Assembly (NCBI GenBank): GCA_027459485.1
Contig: DAIDIG010000002.1
Span: forward strand, 124,001-188,000
Origin: Bdellovibrionales bacterium
GTDB taxonomy: Bacteria; Bdellovibrionota; Bdellovibrionia; Bdellovibrionales; UBA1609
Direction of reading: 5' to 3'
Length of the DNA stretch: 64,000 bases
The position numbers and the translations under genes were made by a program. Each line of letters opens with the position of its first letter. Position 1 is the first letter of the stretch. The notes under the pieces are model-generated. The model made no database searches. It saw nothing but the letters and a program-made list of their open reading frames with translations, and was not told the DNA's origin. This document shows, one piece after another, positions 26,122 to 35,545 of the stretch.

Positions 26122-26541
26122 ATGTTCAGCGGCGGTTCGCGGTTTTTAGTCGTGGATGACAGCACGACGGCTCGAGAGGGCGTTCGTTCGGTATTGAATA
26201 AAATCGGTTTTTCGGCGGTGGACGATGCGGTGGATGGCCGAATGGCCGTCGAAAAGCTAAAACGTGCCGCCGACGAGTCAAAGCCCTATGACATCGTCTT
26301 TTTGGATCTCAATATGCCCGAGATGGATGGATTAAAGACTTTAGAAACAATTCGGCAGACGAGTGCGATTCAGAATGTGCCAGTCGTCATTATTACGACT
26401 GAAAGCGCTAAGCCGACAGTTGTGCGCGCGGTTATGCAGGGTATTTCGGGATTTATTGTTAAACCTTTTTCTGCCGATGAGTTAAAGCGCAAAGTCGTTG
26501 AGATCTTTCAACGCGTTCAGAAGGATGCGGCCACTCGGTGA
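26122..26541 (+). CDS. CheY-like single-domain response regulator
   Basis: 139 residues, receiver domain only. The acidic pocket is D12-D13, the phospho-acceptor is D62 in VFLDLNMPEMDG, the switch Thr is T92 or T93 in IITTES, and the conserved Lys is K114 in VKPFS. With no output domain it must act by protein contact, as CheY does at the flagellar motor or in phosphorelays. The ATG follows GGAG. No histidine kinase is adjacent. The glycosyltransferase gene starts 18 bases downstream and may be co-transcribed. Confidence 0.93.
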   Translation: MFSGGSRFLVVDDSTTAREGVRSVLNKIGFSAVDDAVDGRMAVEKLKRAADESKPYDIVFLDLNMPEMDGLKTLETIRQTSAIQNVPVVIITTESAKPTVVRAVMQGISGFIVKPFSADELKRKVVEIFQRVQKDAATR

Positions 26542-26558
26542 CGAAAGTATTTTAACAA

Positions 26559-27704
26559 ATGGGCTTTCGCGTTCTACACATTGGCAATGAAATCTCATGG
26601 CGCGGCGGCGAAAATCAAGTGCGACTTTTGATTGCCGGTTTACGTCCATTCGGTGTCGAGTCTTTCGTCGCCTACCCGCGCGAGAGTCGTGGCTTTGCCC
26701 GCTTTGCCGAGCTGCGCGGATCGGATGGCCCGGTAGAAGTTCTACCCCTCCCGTCTCGCCGCGCTTTTGACCCGCGAAATATTCGAGATTTAGTCCGCTT
26801 TTGCGACGTGCACGATATTCAAATTTTGGATGCGCAAAGTTCGGGCGGCATGTCGATGGCGCTCAAAGTAAAAAAGCGCCGACCGAAGTTGTGTCTCGTT
26901 GTCCACCGACGGGTGGACAACCCCATAAAAAGATCGTGGCTCACTCGCCGAAAATATTTGAATCCCCGGGTGAATCGGTTTGTTTGCATTTCAGCTGCGA
27001 TCGGGCAAATCGTGCGTGAGTACGGGGTCAATCCGGATCTCATCTCGATCGTGCCGAGCGCGGTCGAAGAAACCCCGTACATTCGGCTGGGGCACAATAA
27101 GATTGAAGCCAAAAAAATACTGGCGGGCCGAGCCGTCCCGCTCGACACGGTTTGGATCGGTAACGCGTCCGCCTTCACGAGCCAAAAAGGCCACGACACA
27201 TTCATTCGCGCGTGTCAGATTTTGCAAAGTCGGAGCGTGCCGTTTGTGTGCTGGTTTGCCGGCGATGGTCCGCTGCTTGCGAAATGTAAACATCTCGCTG
27301 AAGATTTGAACCTTCAACACTCCGTTCGATTTATCGGTCACACCAAAAGCGTGACGAACTTTGTGCTCGCCCTCGATGTGCTGGCGGTGCCGTCGAACAA
27401 CGAAGGGCTCGGCACCATTCTGCTTGAAGGCGCATACGCCGGCTGCGCTCTTGTCGGTTCAAATGTCGGCGGCATCCCTGAAATCGTTCGGCAGGGCGAA
27501 ACTGGCTTTTTGGTCGCGCCCGGTAATGCCGAAGAACTCGCGGACCGGCTCGAAACGCTCATTCGTGATGCGGACATTCGTGCAAAGTTATCTTCTGCCG
27601 CTCGCGATTACGTGCGTTCACATTTCTCCGTCGAGCAAATGGTTCGCGGCAATTTGGCTGTGTATCAAGGTGTGCTTAAGGCGGCATCTCATCGTCCGTC
27701 TTGA
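26559..27704 (+). CDS. Glycosyltransferase, GT4/group 1 family
   Basis: 381 residues with the two Rossmann-like halves of GT-B enzymes. The N-terminal NEISWRGGENQVRLLIAGL is typical of family 4 acceptor-binding domains. The C-terminal half holds the donor-binding signatures GNASAFTSQKGHDT, FAGDGPLL, FIGHTKSV and the E-x7-E motif in NNEGLGTILLEGAYAG, then GGIPEIVRQGETGFLV. Such retaining enzymes transfer sugars from nucleotide sugars to lipid A, capsule or other glycans at the inner face of the membrane. Acceptor and sugar cannot be told. Confidence 0.9.
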   Translation: MGFRVLHIGNEISWRGGENQVRLLIAGLRPFGVESFVAYPRESRGFARFAELRGSDGPVEVLPLPSRRAFDPRNIRDLVRFCDVHDIQILDAQSSGGMSMALKVKKRRPKLCLVVHRRVDNPIKRSWLTRRKYLNPRVNRFVCISAAIGQIVREYGVNPDLISIVPSAVEETPYIRLGHNKIEAKKILAGRAVPLDTVWIGNASAFTSQKGHDTFIRACQILQSRSVPFVCWFAGDGPLLAKCKHLAEDLNLQHSVRFIGHTKSVTNFVLALDVLAVPSNNEGLGTILLEGAYAGCALVGSNVGGIPEIVRQGETGFLVAPGNAEELADRLETLIRDADIRAKLSSAARDYVRSHFSVEQMVRGNLAVYQGVLKAASHRPS

Positions 27705-27736
27705 CTGCCTCAGCTCTTTCGGGTGAGCCATGTTTT

Positions 27737-29293
27737 TCATGACCCGGATGAGGCGTCGATCCGCGGGAACAAGGGCGCTGTTTTCGCGATCGGCGTTTGC
27801 GGCGGAGTCACTGCCCATTTTGAGAGCGAACCCCATTCGATCGCTTTTACCCCGACGGCGCTTAAAAGTTCGCGGCATTTCTTTGGCATCACCGGCGAAA
27901 GTAGCGCGCCCGTGATACGCAAAATTTCGACCGCCATATAGAGGTGCTGACTGGCCATAGTGGGGTCGGTTTTTGCGGTCTTCCAAGGCGCTTTCGTCTC
28001 AAGAAAACGATTCGTCTCATTGAGCAAATCGACGATTCGCTCGAGCGCGACTGAGGGTTCGAAATCTTCGATTCGAGATTTCACTTCTGCGGCTAACTGT
28101 GTCGCGTGGGCGATCAAATCACGGCTCGCGGGGTCGGTGTCAGCAATCGCCGGGTTGTAGTGCGGCACGATCCCGCCGAAAAATTTATCGATCAAAGTGG
28201 AAGTCCGACTCAACAAGTTGCCGAGGTTGTTGGCGAGATCGGTGTTGATGCGATTGATCACAAGCTCGTGCGAGATCGGCGCGTCGTTACCCAGATGAAT
28301 GTCGCGAATCAGAAAATAGCGAAGTGCATCTACGCCAACGAACTGAACCATTTCGTGTGGGTCCATGACACTGCCCTTGGACTTGCTCATCTTTTCATTG
28401 TCGCGATTCAAAACCCAACCGTGCGCGAAAATCGTTTTCGGCAGCGGCACGCCCATGGCGAGAAGCATTGTCGTCCAATATACCGAGTGCGTGATCAAAA
28501 TATCCTTGCCGATGAGATGATTCGCTCCCGCTTCGCGCCACCATTTGCTGAAATCAGCCGAGCGCTCCGCCTGGTTGAGGCCGACCGCGGTCGCGTAATT
28601 GAGAAGGGCGTCGAACCAGACGTAGGTGACGTAATCGCGATCAAACGGGATTTCAACACCCCATGCCAGACGAGACTTTGGACGACTGATGCAAAGATCG
28701 GCAAGCGGTTGCCGCAAAAATCCGAGCACTTCGTTTTTGCGATTTTCGGGGCGAATGAAATCAGGGTGCGAGTGGATGTATTCGATCAATGGGTTTTGAT
28801 ACTTCGACATTCGAAAAAAATAATTCTTTTCGTTAACGCGTGTGACGTCTTTGCCTGTCGGTGTTTTGCCGTTTACTAATTCCTTTTCGGTGTAAAACAC
28901 TTCTTCGCTGACGCAGTACCAACCTTCGTATTCGTTTAGATAAATATCGCCTTTGTCGTAGAGGTCTTGAAGCGCCTTTTGCACTGCTGTTTTGTGAAAC
29001 TCGTCGGTCGTGCGAAAAAACACGTCGTATTGGATGTCGAGTTCGCGCCAAACCGTTTTGAAATTTTCAGCCAACTCGTCACAATGCACTTGCGGGGCAA
29101 GCCCCCGTTTTTCGGCCGCTTGTTGCACTTTTTGGCCATGCTCATCGACGCCTGTCAAAAACAAAGCTTCGTCGCCGAAGAGCCGGTGGTATCGTGTCAG
29201 CACGTCCGCCGTGATCGTCGAGTACGCCGTCCCCAAATGAGGCTTGTCATTCACGTAATAGATGGGGGTGGTCACATAAAAACGCGAACTCAT
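27737..29293 (-). CDS. metG: Methionyl-tRNA synthetase
   Basis: About 518 residues from the ATG at 29293, which follows GGAGG; an upstream in-frame ATG lacks a site. Class I synthetase motifs are clear: PIYYVNDKPHLGTAYS (HIGH-type) near the N-terminus, FLTGVDEHGQKV, and EKMSKSKGSVMDP (KMSKS) near residue 300. The connecting peptide lacks zinc-binding Cys pairs (YEGWYCVSEEVFY), so it is the zinc-free form, and the C-terminal dimerisation/tRNA-binding EMAP domain is missing. It charges tRNA-Met in the cytoplasm. It lies 27 bases after lpxD in the same direction. Confidence 0.96.
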   Translation of the reverse strand: MSSRFYVTTPIYYVNDKPHLGTAYSTITADVLTRYHRLFGDEALFLTGVDEHGQKVQQAAEKRGLAPQVHCDELAENFKTVWRELDIQYDVFFRTTDEFHKTAVQKALQDLYDKGDIYLNEYEGWYCVSEEVFYTEKELVNGKTPTGKDVTRVNEKNYFFRMSKYQNPLIEYIHSHPDFIRPENRKNEVLGFLRQPLADLCISRPKSRLAWGVEIPFDRDYVTYVWFDALLNYATAVGLNQAERSADFSKWWREAGANHLIGKDILITHSVYWTTMLLAMGVPLPKTIFAHGWVLNRDNEKMSKSKGSVMDPHEMVQFVGVDALRYFLIRDIHLGNDAPISHELVINRINTDLANNLGNLLSRTSTLIDKFFGGIVPHYNPAIADTDPASRDLIAHATQLAAEVKSRIEDFEPSVALERIVDLLNETNRFLETKAPWKTAKTDPTMASQHLYMAVEILRITGALLSPVMPKKCRELLSAVGVKAIEWGSLSKWAVTPPQTPIAKTAPLFPRIDASSGS

Positions 29294-29320
29294 GAGGCCT
29301 CCACTGATTCGTATCAACAG

Positions 29321-30427
29321 TTAAATTTCCGCATCGTCGTCGAGGCCCAAATGCTTCACAACTTTTGCCAGCATTCGTCGCATACGAGGCAAATGTTGAA
29401 TGCTCATTTGAATGCGCTGCGATTCGCGTAAAGGTATTGGCGGCAATCCGCCATATAGCCCCGGTTTTTCGATTGAACACGAGACGCCGCTTAAAGGAGC
29501 GACCGAAACTCCTGATGTAATAGTGATGTGCCCGTTGATCGTCGACCGACCGCCGAAAACGCAATTATCGCCGATCGTGACCGAACCGGCCGCCATTTGC
29601 CCGCCTGTAAAAAGACAGTTCTTGCCGATATTGATGTTGTGGCCGAAGTGACAGTGGTTGTCGATTTTGGTGCCGGCCCCGATGCGCGAAGGCTCGAATG
29701 TACCGGCATCGATGGTCGTGCAGGCGCCGATGTGCACGTCATTTTCTAGAATCACTCCGCCGTAATGGGGGATGCGATGGTGGCGGTTTTCTTTGTCCTG
29801 CGCGAAGCCGTAACCATCGGAGCCAATCACGCACTGAGGTTTGAGTTCGACCCGATCACCAAGCTGGCAATTCGGGCCGACGTAGGCCTGCGTGTGGACT
29901 CGCGCCTCGCGCCCAATGCGGCAGTTAGGCCCAATGTAGGCAAGCGCGCCGACCCAAGTGTTCTCGCCGATTTCAACGCCTTCGCTGATGACGGTGCCTG
30001 GGCCGATGCGCACTCCCGCCGCGATTTTGGCTGATTTCGCGACCACAGCCGACGAATGGATAAGATCATCGTCGATTGGCTTCATGTCGCTGATCGGGCT
30101 AAAAAAACGGGCATTGATTTTGGCCATCGCCAAATAGGGTGAAGCGCTTTCGAGGATTGTTTTACCGGCGGTCAAAGAGTCGTCAATTTTGGCAACCAAA
30201 TGCGCCATTTTACTTGCGATCACAAGAGCCGCAACCCCGCTGTTCAACACTTTTTCGAGGTGGCGACTGTCAGAAATGAAAACTATACCGTTATCTGTCG
30301 GCTGTTCTTGTGAGCAGGGCCATGACACCTTGCGATTGCGATCCCCCCGAACGAGACGGATCAAATCGGGGTATTCGTCAAGTATTTTGCCTATGAGAAT
30401 AGGGTCAATAGCGAGCCTGTTTGACAT
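29321..30427 (-). CDS. lpxD: UDP-3-O-acylglucosamine N-acyltransferase
   Basis: 368 residues. The N-terminal uridine-binding domain (about 1-115) is followed by a left-handed beta-helix of hexapeptide repeats (about 120-330: VRIGPG, VEIGEN, CRIGRE and so on) and a C-terminal helical extension. The catalytic His is most likely H263 in FGHNINIG; the GSDGYGFA loop near 202-209 is typical of LpxD. It adds the second R-3-hydroxyacyl chain from acyl-ACP in lipid A synthesis. It starts 28 bases from the divergent infA start and is followed by metG. Confidence 0.95.
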   Translation of the reverse strand: MSNRLAIDPILIGKILDEYPDLIRLVRGDRNRKVSWPCSQEQPTDNGIVFISDSRHLEKVLNSGVAALVIASKMAHLVAKIDDSLTAGKTILESASPYLAMAKINARFFSPISDMKPIDDDLIHSSAVVAKSAKIAAGVRIGPGTVISEGVEIGENTWVGALAYIGPNCRIGREARVHTQAYVGPNCQLGDRVELKPQCVIGSDGYGFAQDKENRHHRIPHYGGVILENDVHIGACTTIDAGTFEPSRIGAGTKIDNHCHFGHNINIGKNCLFTGGQMAAGSVTIGDNCVFGGRSTINGHITITSGVSVAPLSGVSCSIEKPGLYGGLPPIPLRESQRIQMSIQHLPRMRRMLAKVVKHLGLDDDAEI

Positions 30428-30455
30428 CGTTCAAATATAGGTTAAAAGACGAGAG

Positions 30456-30674
30456 ATGGCAAAAGACGATTTAGTACAGATGGATGGCAAGGTGACCGAC
30501 GCGGGCGCGGGCGGGCTTTATAAAGTCAAGCTCGACAATAACGTCGATATCAGCGCCAAGTTGTGCGGCAAAATGCGGCAGTTCAATATTCGTGTTGTTG
30601 TGGGTGATCGCGTGACTGTGGGAGTTTCGCCGTACGATCCGAGCCACGGTCTGATCATGTACCGTCATAAATAA
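30456..30674 (+). CDS. infA: Translation initiation factor IF-1
   Basis: 72 residues forming a single S1-like OB fold: MAKDDLVQMDGKVTDAGAGG, then YKVKLDNNVDISAKLCGKMR and VVVGDRVTVGVSPYDPSHGL, ending MYRHK. Length and pattern match bacterial IF-1, which binds the ribosomal A site during initiation. The first part differs somewhat from the common MAKEDxIE start, but the core is plain. The tex gene begins nine bases downstream, so the two are likely co-transcribed. Confidence 0.95.
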   Translation: MAKDDLVQMDGKVTDAGAGGLYKVKLDNNVDISAKLCGKMRQFNIRVVVGDRVTVGVSPYDPSHGLIMYRHK

Positions 30675-30683
30675 TAATTCGCC

Positions 30684-33200
30684 ATGAGCGCTGTTGTCGA
30701 TTCCCAATTTCTTCAATACTCCAAATCGAAAATTCCAAGCGTTTCGCCCAAATCTATTTCGGCCGTTTTAGAACTCCATGAGCAAGGTGCGACCGTTCCG
30801 TTCATGGCCCGATATCGCAAAGAAAAGACAGGCAATCTCGATGAAGTGGCGATTCGCGCGGTCTTGCAAAACTTCGAAACTTGGCAAGAGATCGTCAAGC
30901 GTAAAGTGTTTGTCGTTGAAGAGATCGCAAAACAAGGCAACTTGACCGACGATTTACGAAAGCAAATCGAACAGTCGTTTGATCTGCACGAAATCGAAGA
31001 ACTTTACCGGCCATTTAAGAAAAAGAAAAAAACCAAAGCGAAACTCGCGGTCGATGCGGGGCTTGGGCCTTTAGCTGAATGGATTTGGCAACTCGGTCAC
31101 GGCGAAATTCAAGACTCCACAAGTCTTGAGGTGAAGGCGAAAGAATTTATCAACCCGGCCGCGCAGTACGCGACCTACGAAGAGTGTTTGCGCGGCGCTC
31201 AACACATTCTCGTGGAGCGACTATCGAATAATCCCGAATTGCGCAATCGCGTGAAGCAGGACTATTTCGCGAACGGTCGTGTGATCAGCGCGAAGACCAA
31301 AGAGTTCAAGCCGAATTCGAAATATTCGATGTACGCCGACTTTAAAGAATCGGTGAAAAGCCTGCAGGCGCGCAAAGCTTCGCATCGATACCTGGCCCTT
31401 CGTCGCGGTTGGCAAGAGGGCGAACTCAAAGTCACCGTCGAAGCGACGGACGACGAGCTTTTACACGCGTTTGAAGCCGAAGCACTGACACGTCCTGAAT
31501 CGCAAGCGGCGGCCTTTCTGAAAGAAGCGGCTAAAATCGCGCTCACAGTGCATGTCGTACCGTCTGTCACAAACGAACTCCACAGTGTTTTGAAAGATCG
31601 AGCGGATACCGACGCCATTACGGTTTTTGCCGAAAACGTGCGCCGCGTTCTGATGTCGAGCCCGTTTGGGCCGAAAATTGTTCTGGGTGTCGACCCAGGG
31701 CTTCGCACGGGGTGCAAAGTTGCGCTCATTGACCGAAGCGGCCGGTTTTTGACTCATACAGTTTTGCAGACACTTGGCGAAGATTCAAAAGAGAAAGCAA
31801 AAAAGCTGTTCGCTGAAACGATATCGCAAATTCAAATCGACGCGATCGCGATCGGTAACGGCACGGCCGGCAGAGAAACCGAAAAATTCGTTCGCGAAGT
31901 TCTCGCTGAGATAAATAAGCAAGTGCCGGTCATCATGGTGAACGAGTCGGGCGCGAGCGTGTACTCGGCGAGCGACGTGGCGCGCGAAGAATTCCCGGAT
32001 CTTGATGTGACGGTGCGCGGGGCGATCTCGATCGCGCGACGCTTGCAAGATCCGCTGTCCGAACTCGTGAAGATCGACCCGAAATCTATCGGCGTCGGCC
32101 AGTACCAACACGACGTGAGCCAAAATGATTTAAAAAAATCTTTGCACGCGGTGGTTGAGTCATGCGTGAACCAAGTGGGCGTGGATGCCAACACGGCCTC
32201 GTCGTCGCTTCTGCAATACGTGGCGGGCATCGGCCCGGCAATCGCGAAAAACATCGTACAATACCGCAGCGAAAAAGGTTTGTTTCAAGAGCGCGGCGAC
32301 TTCATGAAGGTGCCGCATTTTTCTTCGAAGGTATTTGAACAAGCGGCCGGTTTTTTACGCGTGCATAATGGTAAAATCCCGCTCGATCAGACGGGGATTC
32401 ACCCTGAACGCTACATGGCCGTGCGAGATATGCTGAACGAAGCAGAGCTCACTCCCGCCCAGGCGATCGGCGGCAACCTTGAGCCGATCAAAAAACTTCG
32501 CGATAAATATGCCAAGCTGATCGGCGAATTCACATTCGACGACATCGTCAATGAATTGGCGAAGCCGGCGCGCGACCCGCGCGATCCGTTCAAGATTTTT
32601 CAATTTCGTGAAGACATTCACGAAATCAAAGACCTCAACGAGGGCATGATTTGCCCGGGGCTTGTCACGAATGTCACCAATTTTGGAGCGTTCGTGGATA
32701 TCGGCGTTCACCAAGACGGCCTCGTTCATATTTCTCAATTGACTCATCAATTTGTGGAAGACCCACGCGCAGTGGTGAATCCGGGCGATCAGGTCACTGT
32801 GAAGGTGCTGGCGGTTGATGTTGAAAAGAAACAGATTTCGCTGACCATGAAACTTGAGGAGCGCCCTCGCGTAGAACCAACGCACGCGGCGCGATCGCAG
32901 TCGGATCGACCTCGGGCTGAGCGCTCGCATACGCAGCGACCTCAGCGTGGTGGCGGCCGACCAAAGCCCGGCGATCGGCCACGCGACGAGCGGCCACGTC
33001 CAGACCGCCCGCACGGTGATCGCGCTATGCAAGGTGACCAGGGCCCTCGCCGCGAGTTAAATCATTCTCGTAACAATGACCGTCACCGCACGAACGATCG
33101 GTCGCGCCCGCACGATCGGCCGCGCGGGCAAGATCGACAGCGACCGAATGCGCAGCCGTTCAACAATCCGTTTGCCGCGCTTCAAGGGATAAAAAAATAA
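30684..33200 (+). CDS. tex: Tex-type transcription accessory protein with a long basic tail
   Basis: 838 residues. The order is the N-terminal Tex domain (about 1-190), a YqgF-like RNase H fold starting at VLGVDPGLRTGCKVAL near 332, helix-hairpin-helix motifs (LLQYVAGIGPAIAKNIVQYR near 510), and an S1 domain at about 650-725 (GMICPGLVTNVTNFGAFVDIGVHQDGLVH split by position). The family binds nucleic acid and is linked to transcription and toxin gene expression. After the S1 domain come about 105 residues of low-complexity Arg/Pro/Asp/His sequence (DRPRDERPRPDRPHGDR type), absent from most Tex proteins, which could bind RNA. Confidence 0.95.
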   Translation: MSAVVDSQFLQYSKSKIPSVSPKSISAVLELHEQGATVPFMARYRKEKTGNLDEVAIRAVLQNFETWQEIVKRKVFVVEEIAKQGNLTDDLRKQIEQSFDLHEIEELYRPFKKKKKTKAKLAVDAGLGPLAEWIWQLGHGEIQDSTSLEVKAKEFINPAAQYATYEECLRGAQHILVERLSNNPELRNRVKQDYFANGRVISAKTKEFKPNSKYSMYADFKESVKSLQARKASHRYLALRRGWQEGELKVTVEATDDELLHAFEAEALTRPESQAAAFLKEAAKIALTVHVVPSVTNELHSVLKDRADTDAITVFAENVRRVLMSSPFGPKIVLGVDPGLRTGCKVALIDRSGRFLTHTVLQTLGEDSKEKAKKLFAETISQIQIDAIAIGNGTAGRETEKFVREVLAEINKQVPVIMVNESGASVYSASDVAREEFPDLDVTVRGAISIARRLQDPLSELVKIDPKSIGVGQYQHDVSQNDLKKSLHAVVESCVNQVGVDANTASSSLLQYVAGIGPAIAKNIVQYRSEKGLFQERGDFMKVPHFSSKVFEQAAGFLRVHNGKIPLDQTGIHPERYMAVRDMLNEAELTPAQAIGGNLEPIKKLRDKYAKLIGEFTFDDIVNELAKPARDPRDPFKIFQFREDIHEIKDLNEGMICPGLVTNVTNFGAFVDIGVHQDGLVHISQLTHQFVEDPRAVVNPGDQVTVKVLAVDVEKKQISLTMKLEERPRVEPTHAARSQSDRPRAERSHTQRPQRGGGRPKPGDRPRDERPRPDRPHGDRAMQGDQGPRRELNHSRNNDRHRTNDRSRPHDRPRGQDRQRPNAQPFNNPFAALQGIKK

Positions 33201-33240
33201 CCGGGGGACGCGAGATGCGACCCTTAGAAAAGAGCGCAGT

Positions 33241-33996
33241 TTGGCAACATCCGAAGAAAATGCGAAAAACGCCGGCAAAAAGACAACAGAAAAGAAAAAA
33301 GAAAGCATAAAGGGCTTAATCGGCGCCGTGCTGATCGCTCTCACGATTCGTTGGGCGTTTTTTGAGGCCTATGTCATCCCTTCGGGCAGTATGCTCCCGA
33401 CGCTGCTCATTAACGATCATATCTTCGTTAACAAACTTATCTACGGAGTTCGAATTCCGTTTTCGAGTGACTGGCTGGTGCATTTTCGCGAACCGAAACG
33501 CGGCGAAGTCGTGGTGTTCAAAGACCCCCGTGATCAAAGTACGATGCTCATCAAACGCGTGATCGGTGTGCCGGGTGATACGATCCTTTATCGTGACGAT
33601 GTGCTGTACGTGAACGGCAAAAAAATTGAGGATGACCCCGACAACGACCACTGGGCTCTTGATATGATCAAAGATCAAGATCTTGAAAACGCGCGTGAAG
33701 ATCACATCCAGCTGACTGAAGAGTTGGGGCACACTCCGCACGCCATTCTTCATCGAAACGGACTCTACGATCGTGATTTTGGCCCTGAAGTGGTGCCGGC
33801 CGACCATCTGTATATGATGGGCGACCATCGCGACAACTCGGCGGATTCGCGCTACTGGGGGTTTGCCCCTATCGACAACGTCGTCGGTCGCGCTACCTTC
33901 GTTTGGTTAAGTTGTTCGGATACCATCCCGGTCATCAACATGGGATGCAATCCGCTCACCGTTCACTGGTCGCGGTTTTTTCACTGGATTAAGTAG
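33241..33996 (+). CDS. lepB: Signal peptidase I
   Basis: 251 residues. A Lys-rich cytoplasmic leader, one membrane helix (GLIGAVLIALTIRWAFFEAY, about 25-44) and a periplasmic serine protease domain. The catalytic Ser is S50 in IPSGSMLPT and the Lys is K105 in MLIKRVIGVPGD; GDHRDNSADSRYWG is the conserved box E. It cleaves Sec and Tat signal peptides. The start is a TTG: a TAG stop lies four codons upstream in frame and no ATG is found before the catalytic Ser, so a non-ATG start is required. Confidence 0.94.
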   Translation: MATSEENAKNAGKKTTEKKKESIKGLIGAVLIALTIRWAFFEAYVIPSGSMLPTLLINDHIFVNKLIYGVRIPFSSDWLVHFREPKRGEVVVFKDPRDQSTMLIKRVIGVPGDTILYRDDVLYVNGKKIEDDPDNDHWALDMIKDQDLENAREDHIQLTEELGHTPHAILHRNGLYDRDFGPEVVPADHLYMMGDHRDNSADSRYWGFAPIDNVVGRATFVWLSCSDTIPVINMGCNPLTVHWSRFFHWIK

Positions 33997-34102
33997 GCAT
34001 TGGCCATTGTTCTACTGCATAGCTATCGATCCACACGCGCTATTCACCTGGCCATCCTCAAAAAATCGAAGTAGCATCTGATCACTAAGCAAGGGCGAAC
34101 TG

Positions 34103-34570
34103 ATGCAAATAAAATTATTACTGCTACTCGTATTGCCGGCTACGCTCATGGGATGCGGGCAAGCCTTAACTGACATCATTAACGGCAATCAACAGAATGC
34201 ACCACAACAAAGATACACGATGAAGGGCGACGGCATTGAGGAGTGCCTCAGCGCTGATCGCGCCGTGTATAGCGTTGCTCTCAGTGGTACTGGAACTAAA
34301 TGGGATTTTTTTTACCAAGGCGAAATTTTCTCTCTTCAGGCGGCCCAGTTGGCGCAAGCACAATCAAATTTGCCGGCGGATATTATTCAAGACCAAGTGA
34401 CACTTAAAAAGTGCGACGGCAAACAACTTGTCGTGCGGCAATCAATTCGAAGAGTCATACTTCGAAACAAGCAGGGGCAAGTCATGTTTGACGGCCAATT
34501 GAATTGCGTCGGCTATCCGCCGAACGGTCTCGCTCTGCTGCCTGACGAAATGAATTTGTGCAACAAGTGA
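34103..34570 (+). CDS. Small lipoprotein, unknown family
   Basis: 155 residues. The signal ends LMGC, a good lipobox with Cys18. The mature protein has several Cys residues (EECL, KKCDG, NCVG, NLCNK) that could form two disulfides, and mixed beta strands (YSVALSGTGTKWDFFYQGEIF). I recognise no domain. It follows AAGGGCG at a suitable distance and stands alone between lepB and a convergent HAD gene. Confidence 0.75.
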   Translation: MQIKLLLLLVLPATLMGCGQALTDIINGNQQNAPQQRYTMKGDGIEECLSADRAVYSVALSGTGTKWDFFYQGEIFSLQAAQLAQAQSNLPADIIQDQVTLKKCDGKQLVVRQSIRRVILRNKQGQVMFDGQLNCVGYPPNGLALLPDEMNLCNK

Positions 34571-34610
34571 GTGCGAGTCGGCCTTGCCTATTGCGACTGC
34601 CGACCTTCGC

Positions 34611-35429
34611 TTATTTGTTCGAGACCATTCTTTCGACTATTTCGGCAAAACCCGCGCCGCCGGGGCGCTCAGCCACAAATTGCGGTAGTGACCGCATCGA
34701 GGCCGTGAATTCTTGCACGTTCGCCACCGCGAACGAGTTTTGAAAAAAACCGAACATCGGCTCGTCGTTGGGCGAATCGCCTACAAAAGCGACGGATTTT
34801 TGCATTTCGTCGGCGGGTGAGTCGCTCAGCTTCAAGCCGAATTCACGCTCGAGAAAAATTCGGCACATGGTCAGTTTATCGTACTCTCCGAACCAACCGT
34901 TGACATGAATAGAGCTGATCTTCGCTTGGGCGCCGTGCAACTTAAAAATTTCAACGATGCGATCAATTTCGATCGGCGACAGCGGAGCGACATCTTCGCG
35001 GTAATCGATGGCGAGATCCATCTGGCGGCAAAACTGGTCGCTCGCAACGGCGCATCCTGGCACGCGCGCCAAAATCTCGGCACGAATTTTATCGAGCCGT
35101 CGAGCGTGATCGGACCGCGTTGCCGCGTTGTAAAAATAATGGCGGCGCATTTCGGCAGTGGCTTCACCGTTTGCATGGCGATCGACGTAGCGAAAGTAAA
35201 ATCCGCCGTTTTCACCGACCACGCCGGCAACGGGCCACTGTCGCGCGATGAGTTCGCACCAGCCCGCCGGTCGTCCAGTCACCGGTACGGCATGGATACC
35301 TTGGTCGTGTAACCGCCATAAGGCCTGATACGCCGGCGCTGTTAATCTCCCTTGATCTGTTAAAGTGTCGTCGATATCTGTAAAAACGAAGCGCAGACCA
35401 GGATTTACAAATTCACTGATGGGTTTCAT
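34611..35429 (-). CDS. HAD-superfamily phosphatase (Cof/MPGP-like)
   Basis: 272 residues from the ATG at 35429, preceded by AAGGAG; the longer frame to 35591 has no such site. HAD motifs: FTDIDDTLTD near 16-25 (nucleophile Asp and second Asp), PVTGRPAGW (motif II Thr), a C2-type cap in between, and VAFVGDSPNDEPMF (motif IV Asp pair). This is the class IIB layout of sugar-phosphate, mannosyl-3-phosphoglycerate and sucrose-phosphate phosphatases. The substrate is unknown. It is divergent from topA, with about 115 bases between. Confidence 0.9.
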   Translation of the reverse strand: MKPISEFVNPGLRFVFTDIDDTLTDQGRLTAPAYQALWRLHDQGIHAVPVTGRPAGWCELIARQWPVAGVVGENGGFYFRYVDRHANGEATAEMRRHYFYNAATRSDHARRLDKIRAEILARVPGCAVASDQFCRQMDLAIDYREDVAPLSPIEIDRIVEIFKLHGAQAKISSIHVNGWFGEYDKLTMCRIFLEREFGLKLSDSPADEMQKSVAFVGDSPNDEPMFGFFQNSFAVANVQEFTASMRSLPQFVAERPGGAGFAEIVERMVSNK

Positions 35430-35545
35430 CGTTGCTCCTTGAGGCCGCTCGAAGTTTAAAATATTTTTCGGCAATAGACATCGTCGGCGCAGCGAGTTAA
35501 TACCGCGCGTGACTATTTTTAAAATTGAATGGCAGTATGGGCGGA

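Noticed and set aside
33057-33344. 95-codon minus-strand frame over the end of tex
   Set aside because: It is the complement of the Arg/Pro-rich tail and has no independent support.
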